From: DASXIF01 sp036498145
GTDB taxonomy: Bacteria; Actinomycetota; Actinomycetes; Mycobacteriales; Jatrophihabitantaceae
Direction: 5' to 3'
Length of the DNA: 64,000 bases
NCBI GenBank assembly: GCA_963708625.1
Contig: CAVPSV010000002.1
Coordinates: 124,001-188,000 of the forward strand
Positions 32,352 through 41,105 of this stretch are shown here, piece after piece. The position numbers and the translations under genes are program-made. Every line of letters starts with the position of its first letter. Positions within the stretch are counted from its first letter, which is position 1. Under the pieces are notes generated by a model that was not told the origin of the DNA, did no database searches, and was given only the letters and a program-made list of their open reading frames with translations.

Positions 32352-34589
32352 ATGAGGACCATTGCCGCTTTCGCCATCCGCCGCCGGTGGTTCATCGTGG
32401 CCGGCTGGATCGTCGTCGTCATCGCGGCCCAAGGCATAGCCAGCTCCATGGGCGGAGCGTCCTACAAGGACACGTTCAGCCTGCCGCACACCGAGACTGC
32501 GAGTGTCGCGACGCTGCTCAAGGACGCCGGCCTCGACAACCGGAACGGCATCACCGGGACGGTCGTCCTCAAGGACAAGGCCGGAACGTTCACCGCGGCG
32601 CCGGCCCAGGTCAACGCCGCGCTCACCAAGCTGTGCACCCTTGGCGATCGGGTGACGCTGATCTCCTCACCATGGCAGTCGATCGACTGCACCAAGAACG
32701 CTGCAGTCTCCGCCGGCAATCCACGGCTGCTCAACACGGCGCACGGCTCGAACACCGCACTCGTCTCGATCACGTGGGAGAACAACCACTACGACCAGGG
32801 ACTGTTCACCGGGGTCTATAACTCGCTCAAGACCCTGCGCAGCAACTCGCTGCAGGTTGAGTTCACCGGTAACGCCTTCGCCGGCATCGGACAGAGTTCC
32901 GGCAGCGGCAGCTCGGTGTTCATCGGCTTCCTGGCTGCGCTGATCATCCTGGCGCTGGTCTTCCGCACTTTTGCCGCGACTGCACTCCCGTTGGCGAGTG
33001 CGGCCGTAGCCCTGGTAGGCGGCCTTGGCGTGATCTACATCCTCAGTCACGCCATCAACGTCTCCAACATCACGCCGTACCTCGCCGAATTGATGGTGAT
33101 CGGTGTCGGCATCGACTACGCGTTGTTCATCGTGACCCGACATCGGCGCAATCTGCGTCGCGGTATGCCGATGGGAGAGTCGATCCTCAATGCCATCGAC
33201 ACCTCCGGTCGTGCCGTGCTGTTCGCAGGCACCACGGTGTGTATCGCCATCCTCGGCCTGATCGCGCTCGGCGTGAGCTTCTTCAACGGCATGGCGGTTG
33301 CCACCGCGCTCGCGGTCGGATTCACCATGGCCGCGTCGCTGACGCTGCTGCCGGCATTGCTCAGCCTGTTCGGTCTCAAGGTGTTGCCGCGCAAGCAGCG
33401 TGCCGCGGTGCGCGCCGGCAATTTCATGGACTCTCAGCCGGTGGGCTTCTGGGCGCGCTGGTCGGAGTTCATCGCGCGTCGGCACGTGCTCGTGGCGGTC
33501 TGTTCGGCGGCGGTCATGGTCGCCCTGGCGATTCCGTTCTTCTCGCTGCAGCTCGGCAACAGTGACCAGGGCAGCGATCCGAAGGGCTCGACCACGCGCG
33601 CGGGCTACGACCTGATCACGACCGAGTTCGGCGTGGGCTACAACTCCACCCTCGAGGCGGTGGTGAACGGTCCGGGCGCGACAGACCAAGCCTTCCTGCA
33701 GCGCGTCTCGTCAACGATCGCCGCGCTACCCGGTGTCGACCGTACGAGCCTCGGCACCGTGCCGCTGACCAAGGACATCGCGTTCGTCACGTTCAAGACG
33801 ACCACCTCGCCCCAGTCGGAGAAGACGTACCAGTTGGTGCGGCACCTGCGCTCGTCGGTGTTGCCGCCGCTCTATGACGGCACGGCCAACCACATCTATA
33901 CGTACGGCGATACGGCCATCAACGTCGACTTCGCCAAGGTGCTCACCCGCAAGATGCCGTTGTTCATTGCTGTTGTGGTCGGTCTGTCGTTCCTGTTGTT
34001 GCTGGTCGCGTTCCGCAGCGTGGTGGTGCCGTTGACCGCGGCGCTGATGAACCTGCTGGCGGCCGCGGCAACGTTCGGCGTGGTCGTCGCGATATTCCAA
34101 TACGGCTGGCTGTCGGACGCCATGAGCGCCGGTCCAGGTGCACCGATCGACGCCTGGATCCCGGTGATGCTCTTCGCGATCCTGTTCGGCCTGTCCATGG
34201 ACTACCAGGTCTTCCTGGTCAGCCGCATGCACGAGGAATGGGTGCACACCAAGAGCAACCGGCGGGCGGTCAGCGTCGGTCAGGCCGAAACCGGCGGCAT
34301 CATCACCGCCGCCGCGCTGATCATGATCGCGGTGTTCCTCGGCTTCCTGCTCTCACCGGGTCGGCCGATCAAGCTGTTCGGTACCGGGCTGGCCGCCGCC
34401 GTGTTCCTGGATGCGTTCATCCTGCGCACGCTGCTCGTGCCGTCGCTGATGCATATGTTCCGTAACGGCAACTGGTTCTTCCCGAAGTGGCTCGATCGCA
34501 TCACGCCGCACGTGTCCGTCGACCCGTCGGATGCGCACGAGCTGACTGAAGCACCGGAGCCGCCGCCGCACGAATACGCGAACGTCTAG
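32352..34589 (+). CDS. MMPL-family RND transporter
   Basis: This 745-residue protein has the MMPL plan: an N-terminal membrane helix (FIVAGWIVVVIAAQGIASS), a periplasmic-type domain of about 160 residues, a five- to six-helix bundle from FIGFLAALIILALVFRTFAATALPL, a second external domain and a second bundle near the C-terminus. The blocks GVGIDYALFIVTRHRRNLRRG and FGLSMDYQVFLVSRMHEEW are the conserved cytoplasmic-face D-Y motifs (proton relay) of each half. Such proteins export lipids or drugs in a proton-driven manner in actinobacteria; the cargo here is unknown. It has no neighbouring polyketide or lipid gene that would suggest one. Confidence 0.9.
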   Translation: MRTIAAFAIRRRWFIVAGWIVVVIAAQGIASSMGGASYKDTFSLPHTETASVATLLKDAGLDNRNGITGTVVLKDKAGTFTAAPAQVNAALTKLCTLGDRVTLISSPWQSIDCTKNAAVSAGNPRLLNTAHGSNTALVSITWENNHYDQGLFTGVYNSLKTLRSNSLQVEFTGNAFAGIGQSSGSGSSVFIGFLAALIILALVFRTFAATALPLASAAVALVGGLGVIYILSHAINVSNITPYLAELMVIGVGIDYALFIVTRHRRNLRRGMPMGESILNAIDTSGRAVLFAGTTVCIAILGLIALGVSFFNGMAVATALAVGFTMAASLTLLPALLSLFGLKVLPRKQRAAVRAGNFMDSQPVGFWARWSEFIARRHVLVAVCSAAVMVALAIPFFSLQLGNSDQGSDPKGSTTRAGYDLITTEFGVGYNSTLEAVVNGPGATDQAFLQRVSSTIAALPGVDRTSLGTVPLTKDIAFVTFKTTTSPQSEKTYQLVRHLRSSVLPPLYDGTANHIYTYGDTAINVDFAKVLTRKMPLFIAVVVGLSFLLLLVAFRSVVVPLTAALMNLLAAAATFGVVVAIFQYGWLSDAMSAGPGAPIDAWIPVMLFAILFGLSMDYQVFLVSRMHEEWVHTKSNRRAVSVGQAETGGIITAAALIMIAVFLGFLLSPGRPIKLFGTGLAAAVFLDAFILRTLLVPSLMHMFRNGNWFFPKWLDRITPHVSVDPSDAHELTEAPEPPPHEYANV

Positions 34590-34622
34590 TCGGGGGAGAT
34601 GGCGGCGTCGTCGCCGCTAGGT

Positions 34623-34838
34623 TCAGGTCGATCCCGGCGCGACGACGCCCTTCTCCTCGGCCATGTACCGGTTGGCTGCCAGCGACGCAGCGTCCGGCTC
34701 CTGACCGTGCTGTCGGGCGTCCATGTAGGCGGCATACCAGTCCCACCAGTTGTGCGGCGGGGCGACGGCTTCGAACGAACCGTGCCGCCCCGAGGTCTCG
34801 TGCAACAGGTCGGCCAGCGCGGGCACGTCCATGCTCAC
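34623..34838 (-). CDS. Small conserved protein coupled to the VOC gene
   Basis: This 71-residue soluble protein (MDVPALADLLHETSGRHGSFEA, then HNWWDWYAAYMDARQHG, then EKGVV near the end) resembles small actinobacterial proteins found next to VOC/bleomycin-resistance-type genes. Its start overlaps the VOC stop by 4 nt, so they are translated together. The aromatic NWWDWYAAY motif is its most striking feature. Function unknown. Confidence 0.7.
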   Translation of the reverse strand: MSMDVPALADLLHETSGRHGSFEAVAPPHNWWDWYAAYMDARQHGQEPDAASLAANRYMAEEKGVVAPGST

Positions 34839-35326
34839 TCCCGTCCCGGCAGGCGCTGAGTGATCTCCTGCAGCAGCCAGCTGTTTCCGTCCGGGTCCGC
34901 GAAGGTGGCAAAGCTGCGGTACGACGCGCGTTCTGGGTCCAGCCCGGGCTGGCGGCCCGTACCGCCCGGCCCACGGCCGTGCCAGATCTCGCTCACCTCG
35001 GCGCCACGGCTGATCAGATCGTCCCGGGCCGCGACGATGTCCTCGACGATGAGGTACAGGTCGCGGACGGACCCGGGTGTGCCGGTGGAGACGCCGGTGC
35101 CGAACTGGATCGACGCCGGTGATCCGGGCGGGGTCAGCTGCACGATCCGGAACGTCTCGTCGATCGGGAAGTCAGCGTCCAGGCGCCAACCCAAACCGAC
35201 GTAGAACGCCTTGGCGCGGTCCACATCGGATACCGGCAGCACCGCCGCTTCGAACTTCAACGGAACCGGTGTCCGACCGTCCGGCGCGTCGGCGCCTTGA
35301 GTACTGGCCTCCGTCGTGGTCATCAT
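34835..35326 (-). CDS. VOC-superfamily (glyoxalase/bleomycin-resistance-like) protein
   Basis: This 163-residue protein has the two beta-alpha-beta-beta-beta modules of the vicinal oxygen chelate fold: KFEAAVLPVSDVDRAKAFYVGLGWRLDADF and, after VRDLYLIVEDIVAARDDLISRGAEV, the final FATFADPDGNSWLLQEI. It may be a dioxygenase, isomerase, glyoxalase or binding protein; nothing here decides. The start at 35326 (MMTTTE) is chosen because GGAGG lies just before it and longer versions have an implausible Arg/Pro-rich leader. Confidence 0.83.
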   Translation of the reverse strand: MMTTTEASTQGADAPDGRTPVPLKFEAAVLPVSDVDRAKAFYVGLGWRLDADFPIDETFRIVQLTPPGSPASIQFGTGVSTGTPGSVRDLYLIVEDIVAARDDLISRGAEVSEIWHGRGPGGTGRQPGLDPERASYRSFATFADPDGNSWLLQEITQRLPGRE

Positions 35327-35553
35327 CTGCCTCCATATCTCGCCTCCGTGTTTCACAGAATGGCCTAAACAACCCCCCGCCCCAACAGCCTGGCGCCGAG
35401 GCCGGGCCGCCGAACCAGGGAACGTCCCTGGTGGCACCGGCACGCGTCCCACCCGTGTGTCCCACGGGCGCGATCGCCGTCCGGCGCAGGCATCGTTTGA
35501 GCCGCGACGCGAGGGGCAAAGAGCAGGGATGATTGGCCAAGGACTCGAGGCAG

Positions 35554-35613
35554 CCTGATGACTCAAGACAGTGCCTGATGACTCAAAACAGTGCCCGATG
35601 AGTCGGGGCAGGC
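35554..35613. repeat. 20-bp tandem repeat, decaying to the right
   Basis: Three units are visible: 35554-35573 and 35574-35593 differ at one base (CCTGATGACTCAAGACAGTG type), and 35594-35613 is a degenerate copy. Further ACTCG-containing pieces follow up to 35680. The array lies between the VOC gene promoter and the disulfide oxidoreductase gene. Confidence 0.75.
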
Positions 35614-35697
35614 GCGGACAACTGGAGCAGGGCCGAGAACTCGCCGGAGTACTCGGGACATCCGAGCAGCGCTCGGGATATCGGAGGAGTGGTAGCC

Positions 35698-37086
35698 GTG
35701 ACTTTCGACTACGACGTCATCGTCCTCGGCGCGGGTGCACCAGGCGAGCACTGTGGGGCGGCAATCGCGGCCGGCGGCGCCAAGGTGGCGCTGGTCGAGC
35801 GGGAGCTGCTCGGCGGTACCTGCACCTACTGGGGATGCATACCGTCCAAAACGCTGTTGCGCCCCGGCGAGGCGATCGCCGCCGCCCGGGACGTGCCGGG
35901 CGCCCGCGAGGCGGTCACCGGCTCACTCGACACCGCGTCTGCGTTGGCATGGCGTGACTTCATGGTGTCGGACTACCACGACGACGGCCAGGCCGGCTGG
36001 GCGAAGGGCGCCGGCCTCGACGTGATCCGTGGCGAGGGCAGGCTGGACGGCCCGCACACGGTCACGGTCGGCGCGCGCAGTTACACCGCGGAGCACGTCG
36101 TCGTCGCGACCGGTGCCGATCCGGCGATCCCGCCGGTGCCGGGCCTGGCGGAGTTGCCCGGTATTTGGACCAACCGGGAGGTGACGGCGCTGACGGAGGT
36201 GCCACGGCGGCTGCTCATCCTGGGCGCCGGCGCGGTGGGGGTGGAGATGTCTCAGGCGCTCGCCCGGATGGGTGCGGCGGTCACCGTGGTCGAGTCGGCT
36301 GCGCAGCCGCTGTCGCGCGAGCCGCTGCCGCTGGGCGAGGCCGTCGCGCAGGCACTGCGATCGGACGGGGTGGACCTGCGGCTCGGCCGGCGGGCAATCG
36401 CGGCTCGGCTATCGGGCGAGGAGTACCAGCTCGACCTGGACGACGGCGCCCAGGTGGTGGGCGACCATCTCTTGGCGGCCACCGGCCGCCGCCCGCGGGT
36501 GACGGGAATCGGCCTGGAGACCGTCGGCATCGAGCCCCGGCCGAGTGGCATCGAGGTGGACGACCGCATGTCGGCCGGTCCCGGTGTGTGGGCGGTCGGG
36601 GACGTGACCGGCATCTGGCAACTGACGCACGTGGGCGAGTACCAGGGACGGGTGGTGGCGTCGAACATCCTGGGGCGGCCGCGGACGGTGGATTATGCCG
36701 CCGTGCCGCGAGTGGTGTTCTGCGATCCGCAGGCGGCGGCCGTCGGCGAGCCGTCCGCGGAGTTCACCGCCACGGTGCCGCTGTCCGGCGTCGCGCGCAC
36801 CGAGACCTACACCCGCGCCTACGACACCACCCCCGGCTTCCTGACGCTCGCGTGCAACGGTGAGCATCTGACCGGTGCGTATGCGATAGGCCCGGAGGCC
36901 GGCGAATGGCTGCAGCAGGCGACGCTGGCGATCCGCACGAAAACGCCGCTCGCGGTGCTGCTGGACGTGATCCAGCCGTTCCCGACGTTCTCCGAGGCTT
37001 TCTTGCAGGCCTTGCGCGATCTGGATGGGCAGATCAACCCTTGGTCTGCACCCACTGCGTCGGGGGCGAACAAGAACGCGTCGTGA
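35698..37086 (+). CDS. FAD/NAD(P)-dependent pyridine nucleotide-disulfide oxidoreductase
   Basis: This 462-residue class I flavoprotein has the N-terminal FAD site VIVLGAGAPGEHCGAAIAAGG, the redox-active pair Cys42/Cys47 in GGTCTYWGCIPSK, a central NAD(P) site LLILGAGAVGVEMSQALARMG and GVWAVGDVTG. The C-terminal dimerisation domain has IQPFPTFSE where dihydrolipoamide dehydrogenase and glutathione or mercuric reductase have H-P-T-x-x-E, so the acid-base His is Phe. It is therefore not a standard lipoamide dehydrogenase; a quinone or other disulfide-independent reductase is more likely. GGAGGAG suits the GTG at 35698; a GTG 9 nt upstream is also possible. Confidence 0.85.
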   Translation: MTFDYDVIVLGAGAPGEHCGAAIAAGGAKVALVERELLGGTCTYWGCIPSKTLLRPGEAIAAARDVPGAREAVTGSLDTASALAWRDFMVSDYHDDGQAGWAKGAGLDVIRGEGRLDGPHTVTVGARSYTAEHVVVATGADPAIPPVPGLAELPGIWTNREVTALTEVPRRLLILGAGAVGVEMSQALARMGAAVTVVESAAQPLSREPLPLGEAVAQALRSDGVDLRLGRRAIAARLSGEEYQLDLDDGAQVVGDHLLAATGRRPRVTGIGLETVGIEPRPSGIEVDDRMSAGPGVWAVGDVTGIWQLTHVGEYQGRVVASNILGRPRTVDYAAVPRVVFCDPQAAAVGEPSAEFTATVPLSGVARTETYTRAYDTTPGFLTLACNGEHLTGAYAIGPEAGEWLQQATLAIRTKTPLAVLLDVIQPFPTFSEAFLQALRDLDGQINPWSAPTASGANKNAS

Positions 37087-37119
37087 GGCACGGTCGCCAA
37101 TCGCCTACGGAGGATCGAC

Positions 37120-37662
37120 ATGGATCAGAAGCGGCACCCGTGGTTGCACCGCTACGTCAACGACGGTGACAACACGATCGAGCCGGTGTTCTCCCCAAGC
37201 GACGATGCCACTCTCGCCTCGTTCGCGGCGCTGTTCCTCTCCAGCGGCTTGCAGTCGTTCGACGCGAACAAGCATCTGCGCACCGACGCGTGGTCACCGA
37301 TCTACGACTGCGAAACCGAGTCCGTGGTCGAGCCTGGTCAGCCCCCGCAGCTGTTCGCCGTGGTGTGGACGCCGGTGTGGACGGGCACCGACCCGGTCGC
37401 CGGATTCCGCACCGGTCAGGACTCGGCCTACCTCGGCAGCACTGCGACGATCGCCATGCCCCAGGACGAACGCACCGCTGCCCTGCTGATGCTGGTGACC
37501 ACGTCGTACGTGCACCTATCCGGGCGATGGGAGAACTCGCGCCCGGTCGTGCAAGCCGCGCTCGACGTGGGTGAGCCGACGTTCCGTTTCGTCGAACTGG
37601 TGCCCGAGTCGTTGCCGCTGACCACGCACCAGCCGCGAGAAGGCGAGCGGCAGGGCCGGTGA
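37120..37662 (+). CDS. Hypothetical soluble protein
   Basis: This 180-residue protein is one I do not recognise. It has no signal or membrane segment, with conserved-looking blocks such as HPWLHRYVNDGDNTIEPVF, LFAVVWTPVWTGTDPVAGF and VTTSYVHLSGRWENSRPVVQAAL. Codon use and composition fit a real gene, and CGGAGG lies 6 nt before the ATG. It follows the oxidoreductase by 33 nt on the same strand and may be cotranscribed. Confidence 0.65.
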   Translation: MDQKRHPWLHRYVNDGDNTIEPVFSPSDDATLASFAALFLSSGLQSFDANKHLRTDAWSPIYDCETESVVEPGQPPQLFAVVWTPVWTGTDPVAGFRTGQDSAYLGSTATIAMPQDERTAALLMLVTTSYVHLSGRWENSRPVVQAALDVGEPTFRFVELVPESLPLTTHQPREGERQGR

Positions 37663-37680
37663 TCGGCCGGCGCCCGCCGA

Positions 37681-38118
37681 TCACCAGCCGCTGGCACGCC
37701 AGGACGTGATGCGGGTGGGCTGTACTCGGATCACGGGTCCGTCCGGGGCCGCGGCCCGGTATTGCGGGTACTTGGCTACCAACGCGCCGATGGCGTGCGT
37801 ACACGCCGGCCCGGCCGCCACGATCTCGGCTGGCCCGTCGATCCGGATCCACCACAACTGCGACCAGTCCGGCGCATAGGAGTCGACGAGAACACTGACC
37901 ACCGGGTGTGCACGGATGTTGCGTAGCCGCTGCAGCTGGGTGGTCCGCTTCGGTTTCCCATCCACCGCGGTCACCAGCGCGCCATCGACGAATGCGAAGG
38001 TGATGGGTACCAGGTGCGGGGTGCCGTCCGGGCGGACCGTCGCGAGCCGGGCGACCTGCGCCGCGGCCAGCCGATCGCGGTCCTGACCGGACAGCGCGTC
38101 CCAGCTGTGCGCGACCAT
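37681..38118 (-). CDS. PPOX-class, probably F420-dependent oxidoreductase
   Basis: This 145-residue split-barrel protein begins with WDALSGQDRDRLAAAQVARLATVRPDGTPHLVPITFAFVDGALVTAVDGKPKRT, read across residues 6-58, which is the pattern of the Rv0121-like PPOX subgroup in actinobacteria. It continues with PVVSVLVDSYAPDWSQLWWIRIDGPAEI. Such proteins bind F420 or FMN and reduce small molecules; the physiological substrate is unknown. The start at 38118 is divergent from the DinB gene, with 76 nt between. Confidence 0.83.
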   Translation of the reverse strand: MVAHSWDALSGQDRDRLAAAQVARLATVRPDGTPHLVPITFAFVDGALVTAVDGKPKRTTQLQRLRNIRAHPVVSVLVDSYAPDWSQLWWIRIDGPAEIVAAGPACTHAIGALVAKYPQYRAAAPDGPVIRVQPTRITSWRASGW

Positions 38119-38194
38119 GGTCGTAGTGTCGCGCGGCCGCGGCCGGACCGGTGCAGAGCGGCACGGACCAGCACCGATCGGAAAGGGAACACGC

Positions 38195-38740
38195 ATGCAA
38201 TCGTCGTCGCCCGAGCAGGGCTGGGTCGCCGGGCGGAGCGTCGCACCCATCAATATCGGCTCCGGACCGACCACGGGTGCGGACCGTCCGATCCTGGAGG
38301 GCTACCTCGGGTTCCAGCGAAACACTCTGCTCAACATCTGCGCTGGGCTCAACGCCGAGGAACTGGCCGCTCGACCCGTGCCGCCGTCCACCCTCTCGCT
38401 GCTCGGTCTGGTGCGCCACCTGGCCAAGGTGGAACGGGTGTGGCTGCGCCAGCGTGCGGCACACGAACAGATCGAGGCGCTGTACGGCGGTCCGGGGCAT
38501 CCGGCCGATTTCGCCGAGGTCGACGCGGCCAGCGCCGAGCAGGAGCTGGCGCAACTGCGGCAGGAGTGGGTGCGCTGCGACGCCGCGGTCGCAACGCTGC
38601 CATTCGACCATCCGGTGGACGCGCGCGGCGAGACCTGGTCGCTGCGCATGGTGTACGTGCACCTGATCGGCGAGTACGCGCGGCACAACGGTCACGCCGA
38701 CCTGCTGCGGCAGGTCATCGACGGCGTCACCGGCCGCTGA
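38195..38740 (+). CDS. DinB-superfamily protein (DUF664)
   Basis: This 181-residue protein has the four-helix DinB fold: TGADRPILEGYLGFQRNTLLNICAGLNAEELAARPVPPSTLSLLGLVRHLAKVERVWL across residues 27-84 carries the first metal-binding His (LVRHLAKVE), and the last helix MVYVHLIGEYARHNGHADLLRQ carries the other two. DUF664 members include mycothiol-dependent S-transferases and isomerases of actinobacteria, so a thiol-transferase role is likely. The ATG at 38195 follows a GAAAGGG ribosome binding site. Confidence 0.85.
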   Translation: MQSSSPEQGWVAGRSVAPINIGSGPTTGADRPILEGYLGFQRNTLLNICAGLNAEELAARPVPPSTLSLLGLVRHLAKVERVWLRQRAAHEQIEALYGGPGHPADFAEVDAASAEQELAQLRQEWVRCDAAVATLPFDHPVDARGETWSLRMVYVHLIGEYARHNGHADLLRQVIDGVTGR

Positions 38741-38782
38741 CCGCCGGCGCATCCAGCCGACGCGGCCGCAGGCTGCCACAGG

Positions 38783-38796
38783 TAGAACGAGTTCTA
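38783..38796. promoter_or_regulatory. KstR-type operator upstream of the SDR gene
   Basis: TAGAACGAGTTCTA is a perfect palindrome that fits the TNNAACNNGTTNNA consensus of KstR, the repressor of cholesterol catabolic genes in mycobacteria and rhodococci. It lies 56 nt upstream of the SDR start. If a KstR homologue exists in this genome, the SDR-EthD pair would be induced by sterol breakdown products. Confidence 0.65.
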
Positions 38797-38851
38797 GTTT
38801 TCCGATAGCGTGTGCCGGTGCCGTCCGCCCCAGCGACGACGAGGAGAACCG

Positions 38852-39646
38852 GTGTCCGCTGCTGAGAGCGCCGATCCCGCCACCGATCCCACCAGCGATA
38901 GTGCCGCCGAAACCGGCAGCGACGCGCCACGCTCGCCACGGTTCGGCCGGCGTCGGGTGCTGGTCACCGGCGCCGCCGGCGGACTCGGTAGCTGCGTCAG
39001 CGACATGTTCGAAGCAGAAGGCGCGGCAGTCGTGCGCGCCGACGTCGTCCAGGCCGACGGCGTGGTCCCGGTCGATCTCAGCGTCCCCGGCGACATCGAG
39101 CGGCTGGCAGAACTCGCCGTACACCAACTCGGCGGTCTCGACGTGCTCTGCAACGTCGCCGGCATCCAGCACTTCACCGCCGTCGACGAGTTGGACGTCG
39201 ACGTGCTCCGCCGCCATCTCGACGTGAACGCGGTCGGCCCACTGTTGCTGACGAAGGCGCTCGTCCCGGCGCTGACCGAAGCCAAGGGCAACGTGGTCTC
39301 GGTGGCGTCGATCTCCGCGTTGATGGGCCAGCCGTACAACACGCCGTATTGCGCGAGCAAGGCGGCGCTGCTGCTCGGCATGCGCTCGCTTGCTGTCGAG
39401 CTGGCCGGTCGTGGCATCCGGGTGAACTGCGTGTCTCCGGGCGGCATCGACACCCAGATGACGCAGCGGGCGGCGCGGGAACTGCCAGCCGCGGTGGACT
39501 GGAACCTGATCGCCAAGAGCCAGAGCGTCATCCCGGGGTTCATGCCGCCGCGTGACGTGGCCGAGGCGATCCTGTTCCTCGGCTCGGACGCCGCGGCATC
39601 GATCACCGGGGCCAACCTGGTGGTGGACCGGGGCGTCATCTGGTAA
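38852..39646 (+). CDS. Short-chain dehydrogenase/reductase (SDR)
   Basis: This 264-residue classical SDR has TGAAGGLG (NAD(P)-binding glycine motif), CNVAG, the active-site Ser in VVSVASISALMG and Tyr/Lys in YCASK, and the PGGIDTQM segment after the Rossmann core. It follows the 25-residue Ser/Asp/Thr-rich leader typical of a GTG start here (GAGGAGAACCG precedes it). The KstR-type operator upstream suggests a steroid or related hydroxyl as substrate, but SDRs are diverse and the call is no finer than that. It is cotranscribed with the EthD-like gene 24 nt downstream. Confidence 0.88.
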   Translation: MSAAESADPATDPTSDSAAETGSDAPRSPRFGRRRVLVTGAAGGLGSCVSDMFEAEGAAVVRADVVQADGVVPVDLSVPGDIERLAELAVHQLGGLDVLCNVAGIQHFTAVDELDVDVLRRHLDVNAVGPLLLTKALVPALTEAKGNVVSVASISALMGQPYNTPYCASKAALLLGMRSLAVELAGRGIRVNCVSPGGIDTQMTQRAARELPAAVDWNLIAKSQSVIPGFMPPRDVAEAILFLGSDAAASITGANLVVDRGVIW

Positions 39647-39670
39647 ATCTCGGCTCGCATCGGAGGCACC

Positions 39671-40264
39671 GTGGAGAAGGTCGATCTGCTGCTCTGGGAC
39701 ACCGACGCCGTGGAGACGGCGCGCACGCTCGAGGTCCCCGGACTTCGTTCAGCGTCGGTCTCACGCGCCGCTGATCTGCCTGGTGCGACGTTGTTGATGG
39801 GCCGCGGGCCGCAGTTGCGCGGCATCGCCGAGTTCTGGCTGGACAGCGTCGACGTCTGGCCGGACATCACCGCGCAGGTTTCCGGCGATGGGTACCTGGT
39901 GACCGAATCGGTGCCGCAGCCGGTCGGCGGCGATGACCTGCTGACGCACCTGACGTGGTTCCCCAAGCCGCAACGACTCTCCGAGGATGAGTTCTTCCAC
40001 GGCTGGCACGTGCTGCACACGCCGTCCTCGGCCGCGCTGCACCCGCGCCGGCAGGGCTACGTCCGGGACTCGGTCGCGCGCACACTCACGGCCGGCGCAC
40101 CACCGGTGCGGGCGATCGTGAGCGAGTTCTTCCACGAGGGGGATTACCTCGATCCGGCCCGGCTGTTCGGGCCGCCGGAAACACTTCAGCGCACCGTCGA
40201 GGAACTCCCGCGCTACGCCGACGTGGCGGACATCTCCAGTTGCCCGGTGCGCCGCCTGACGTGA
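39671..40264 (+). CDS. EthD-like dimeric alpha-beta barrel protein
   Basis: This 197-residue protein reads as two ferredoxin-like modules: the second (LLTHLTWFPKPQRLSEDEFFHGWHVLHTPSSAALHPRRQGYVRDSVAR) has the EthD hallmark of a W-H-x-x-H-x-P pattern after a strand. Proteins of this family help in ether and sterol degradation pathways but mostly have no defined reaction. GGAGG precedes the GTG start. It follows the SDR gene and should share its KstR-type control. Confidence 0.75.
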   Translation: MEKVDLLLWDTDAVETARTLEVPGLRSASVSRAADLPGATLLMGRGPQLRGIAEFWLDSVDVWPDITAQVSGDGYLVTESVPQPVGGDDLLTHLTWFPKPQRLSEDEFFHGWHVLHTPSSAALHPRRQGYVRDSVARTLTAGAPPVRAIVSEFFHEGDYLDPARLFGPPETLQRTVEELPRYADVADISSCPVRRLT

Positions 40265-40285
40265 TCGCGCGCGGCTCCGCAGCAG

Positions 40286-41095
40286 CTACTGGCTCGCCCG
40301 GCGCGGCGGTCGGGGCAGGAACGCGCTGGTGCGCGCGGCGTATGCGGCCCAGCCCGGATGGCGCGCCATGTGGCGATCGAGAATGCGCGCGCCGGAACCG
40401 CGGGTCAGCAGGACCGTCATGAGGATCGGCGCCGGCACGGTGAGCACGCCGGGCCAGTGCTGGGCGGCCACCAGGAAGATGCCCCACCAGACGCACGCAT
40501 CGCCGAAGTAGTTGGGGTGACGGGTGTATCGCCACAATCCCGTCTGCAGCACCGTGCCCCGGTTGCTGGTTTCGGCACGGAAGCGTTCCAGTTGGGCATC
40601 GCCCACGGCTTCGAAGAAAAAGCCCACCAGCCACAACACCACGCCGACCCAGGCCAGGACGCCCACCGGTCCGCGTTCGAAAGCGCCGATCAGGATGGGT
40701 GCGCAAACAAGCGCGGCGAGCACGCCTTGCAGGCCGTACACCATGCTGAGCGCGTAGAGCGTCGGGTTGCCACGCGCCTTGGCGAGCAGCGCCGCGTAGC
40801 GCGGGTCCTCCGGCGTGCCGATGCTGCGCCGGCCGATGTGCACCGCCAGGCGCAGCCCCCAGACGAGCGGCAGTGCCAGCAGCAGACCTCGCCGTACCGG
40901 ATCTCCAGCCCCCGAGGACGTGACGAACGCGACCACCGCCACCGCGACGAACAGCAGACCCCAGGCGGTGTCGATCACGCTGTGCTTGCCGGCGACTCGA
41001 GACACGGCGAACGTCGCCGCCAGCACCGCGAGGATTGCGCCAGCGGCCCACGGCAGCGCGCCGAGGAAGCCGGACGTGTCGAACGTGGCCATCAC
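40286..41095 (-). CDS. DUF1295 membrane protein (steroid 5-alpha-reductase-like fold)
   Basis: This 269-residue protein has about seven hydrophobic segments and the C-terminal block TGLWRYTRHPNYFGDACVWWGIFLVAA, the NADPH-binding signature of the DUF1295/ICMT/steroid reductase fold. In this and other genomes it neighbours cyclopropane fatty acid synthase, DUF1365 and an FAD oxidoreductase, so it most likely modifies a membrane lipid by reduction. It lies 10 nt after the fused synthase gene and is the last gene in that operon. It converges on the EthD-like gene. Confidence 0.85.
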   Translation of the reverse strand: MMATFDTSGFLGALPWAAGAILAVLAATFAVSRVAGKHSVIDTAWGLLFVAVAVVAFVTSSGAGDPVRRGLLLALPLVWGLRLAVHIGRRSIGTPEDPRYAALLAKARGNPTLYALSMVYGLQGVLAALVCAPILIGAFERGPVGVLAWVGVVLWLVGFFFEAVGDAQLERFRAETSNRGTVLQTGLWRYTRHPNYFGDACVWWGIFLVAAQHWPGVLTVPAPILMTVLLTRGSGARILDRHMARHPGWAAYAARTSAFLPRPPRRASQ

Positions 41096-41105
41096 ACCGA
41101 CCCGG

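Noticed and set aside
37157..39217. Minus-strand open frame of 686 codons
   Set aside because: It runs through four recognised genes on both strands; only 37681-38118 on the minus strand is a real gene, and in a different frame.
40286..41095. Using the DUF1295 gene as support for steroid metabolism next to the KstR-type operator
   Set aside because: Although it shares the steroid 5-alpha-reductase fold, its neighbours are those of lipid modification, and it is on the opposite strand to the operator-linked pair.
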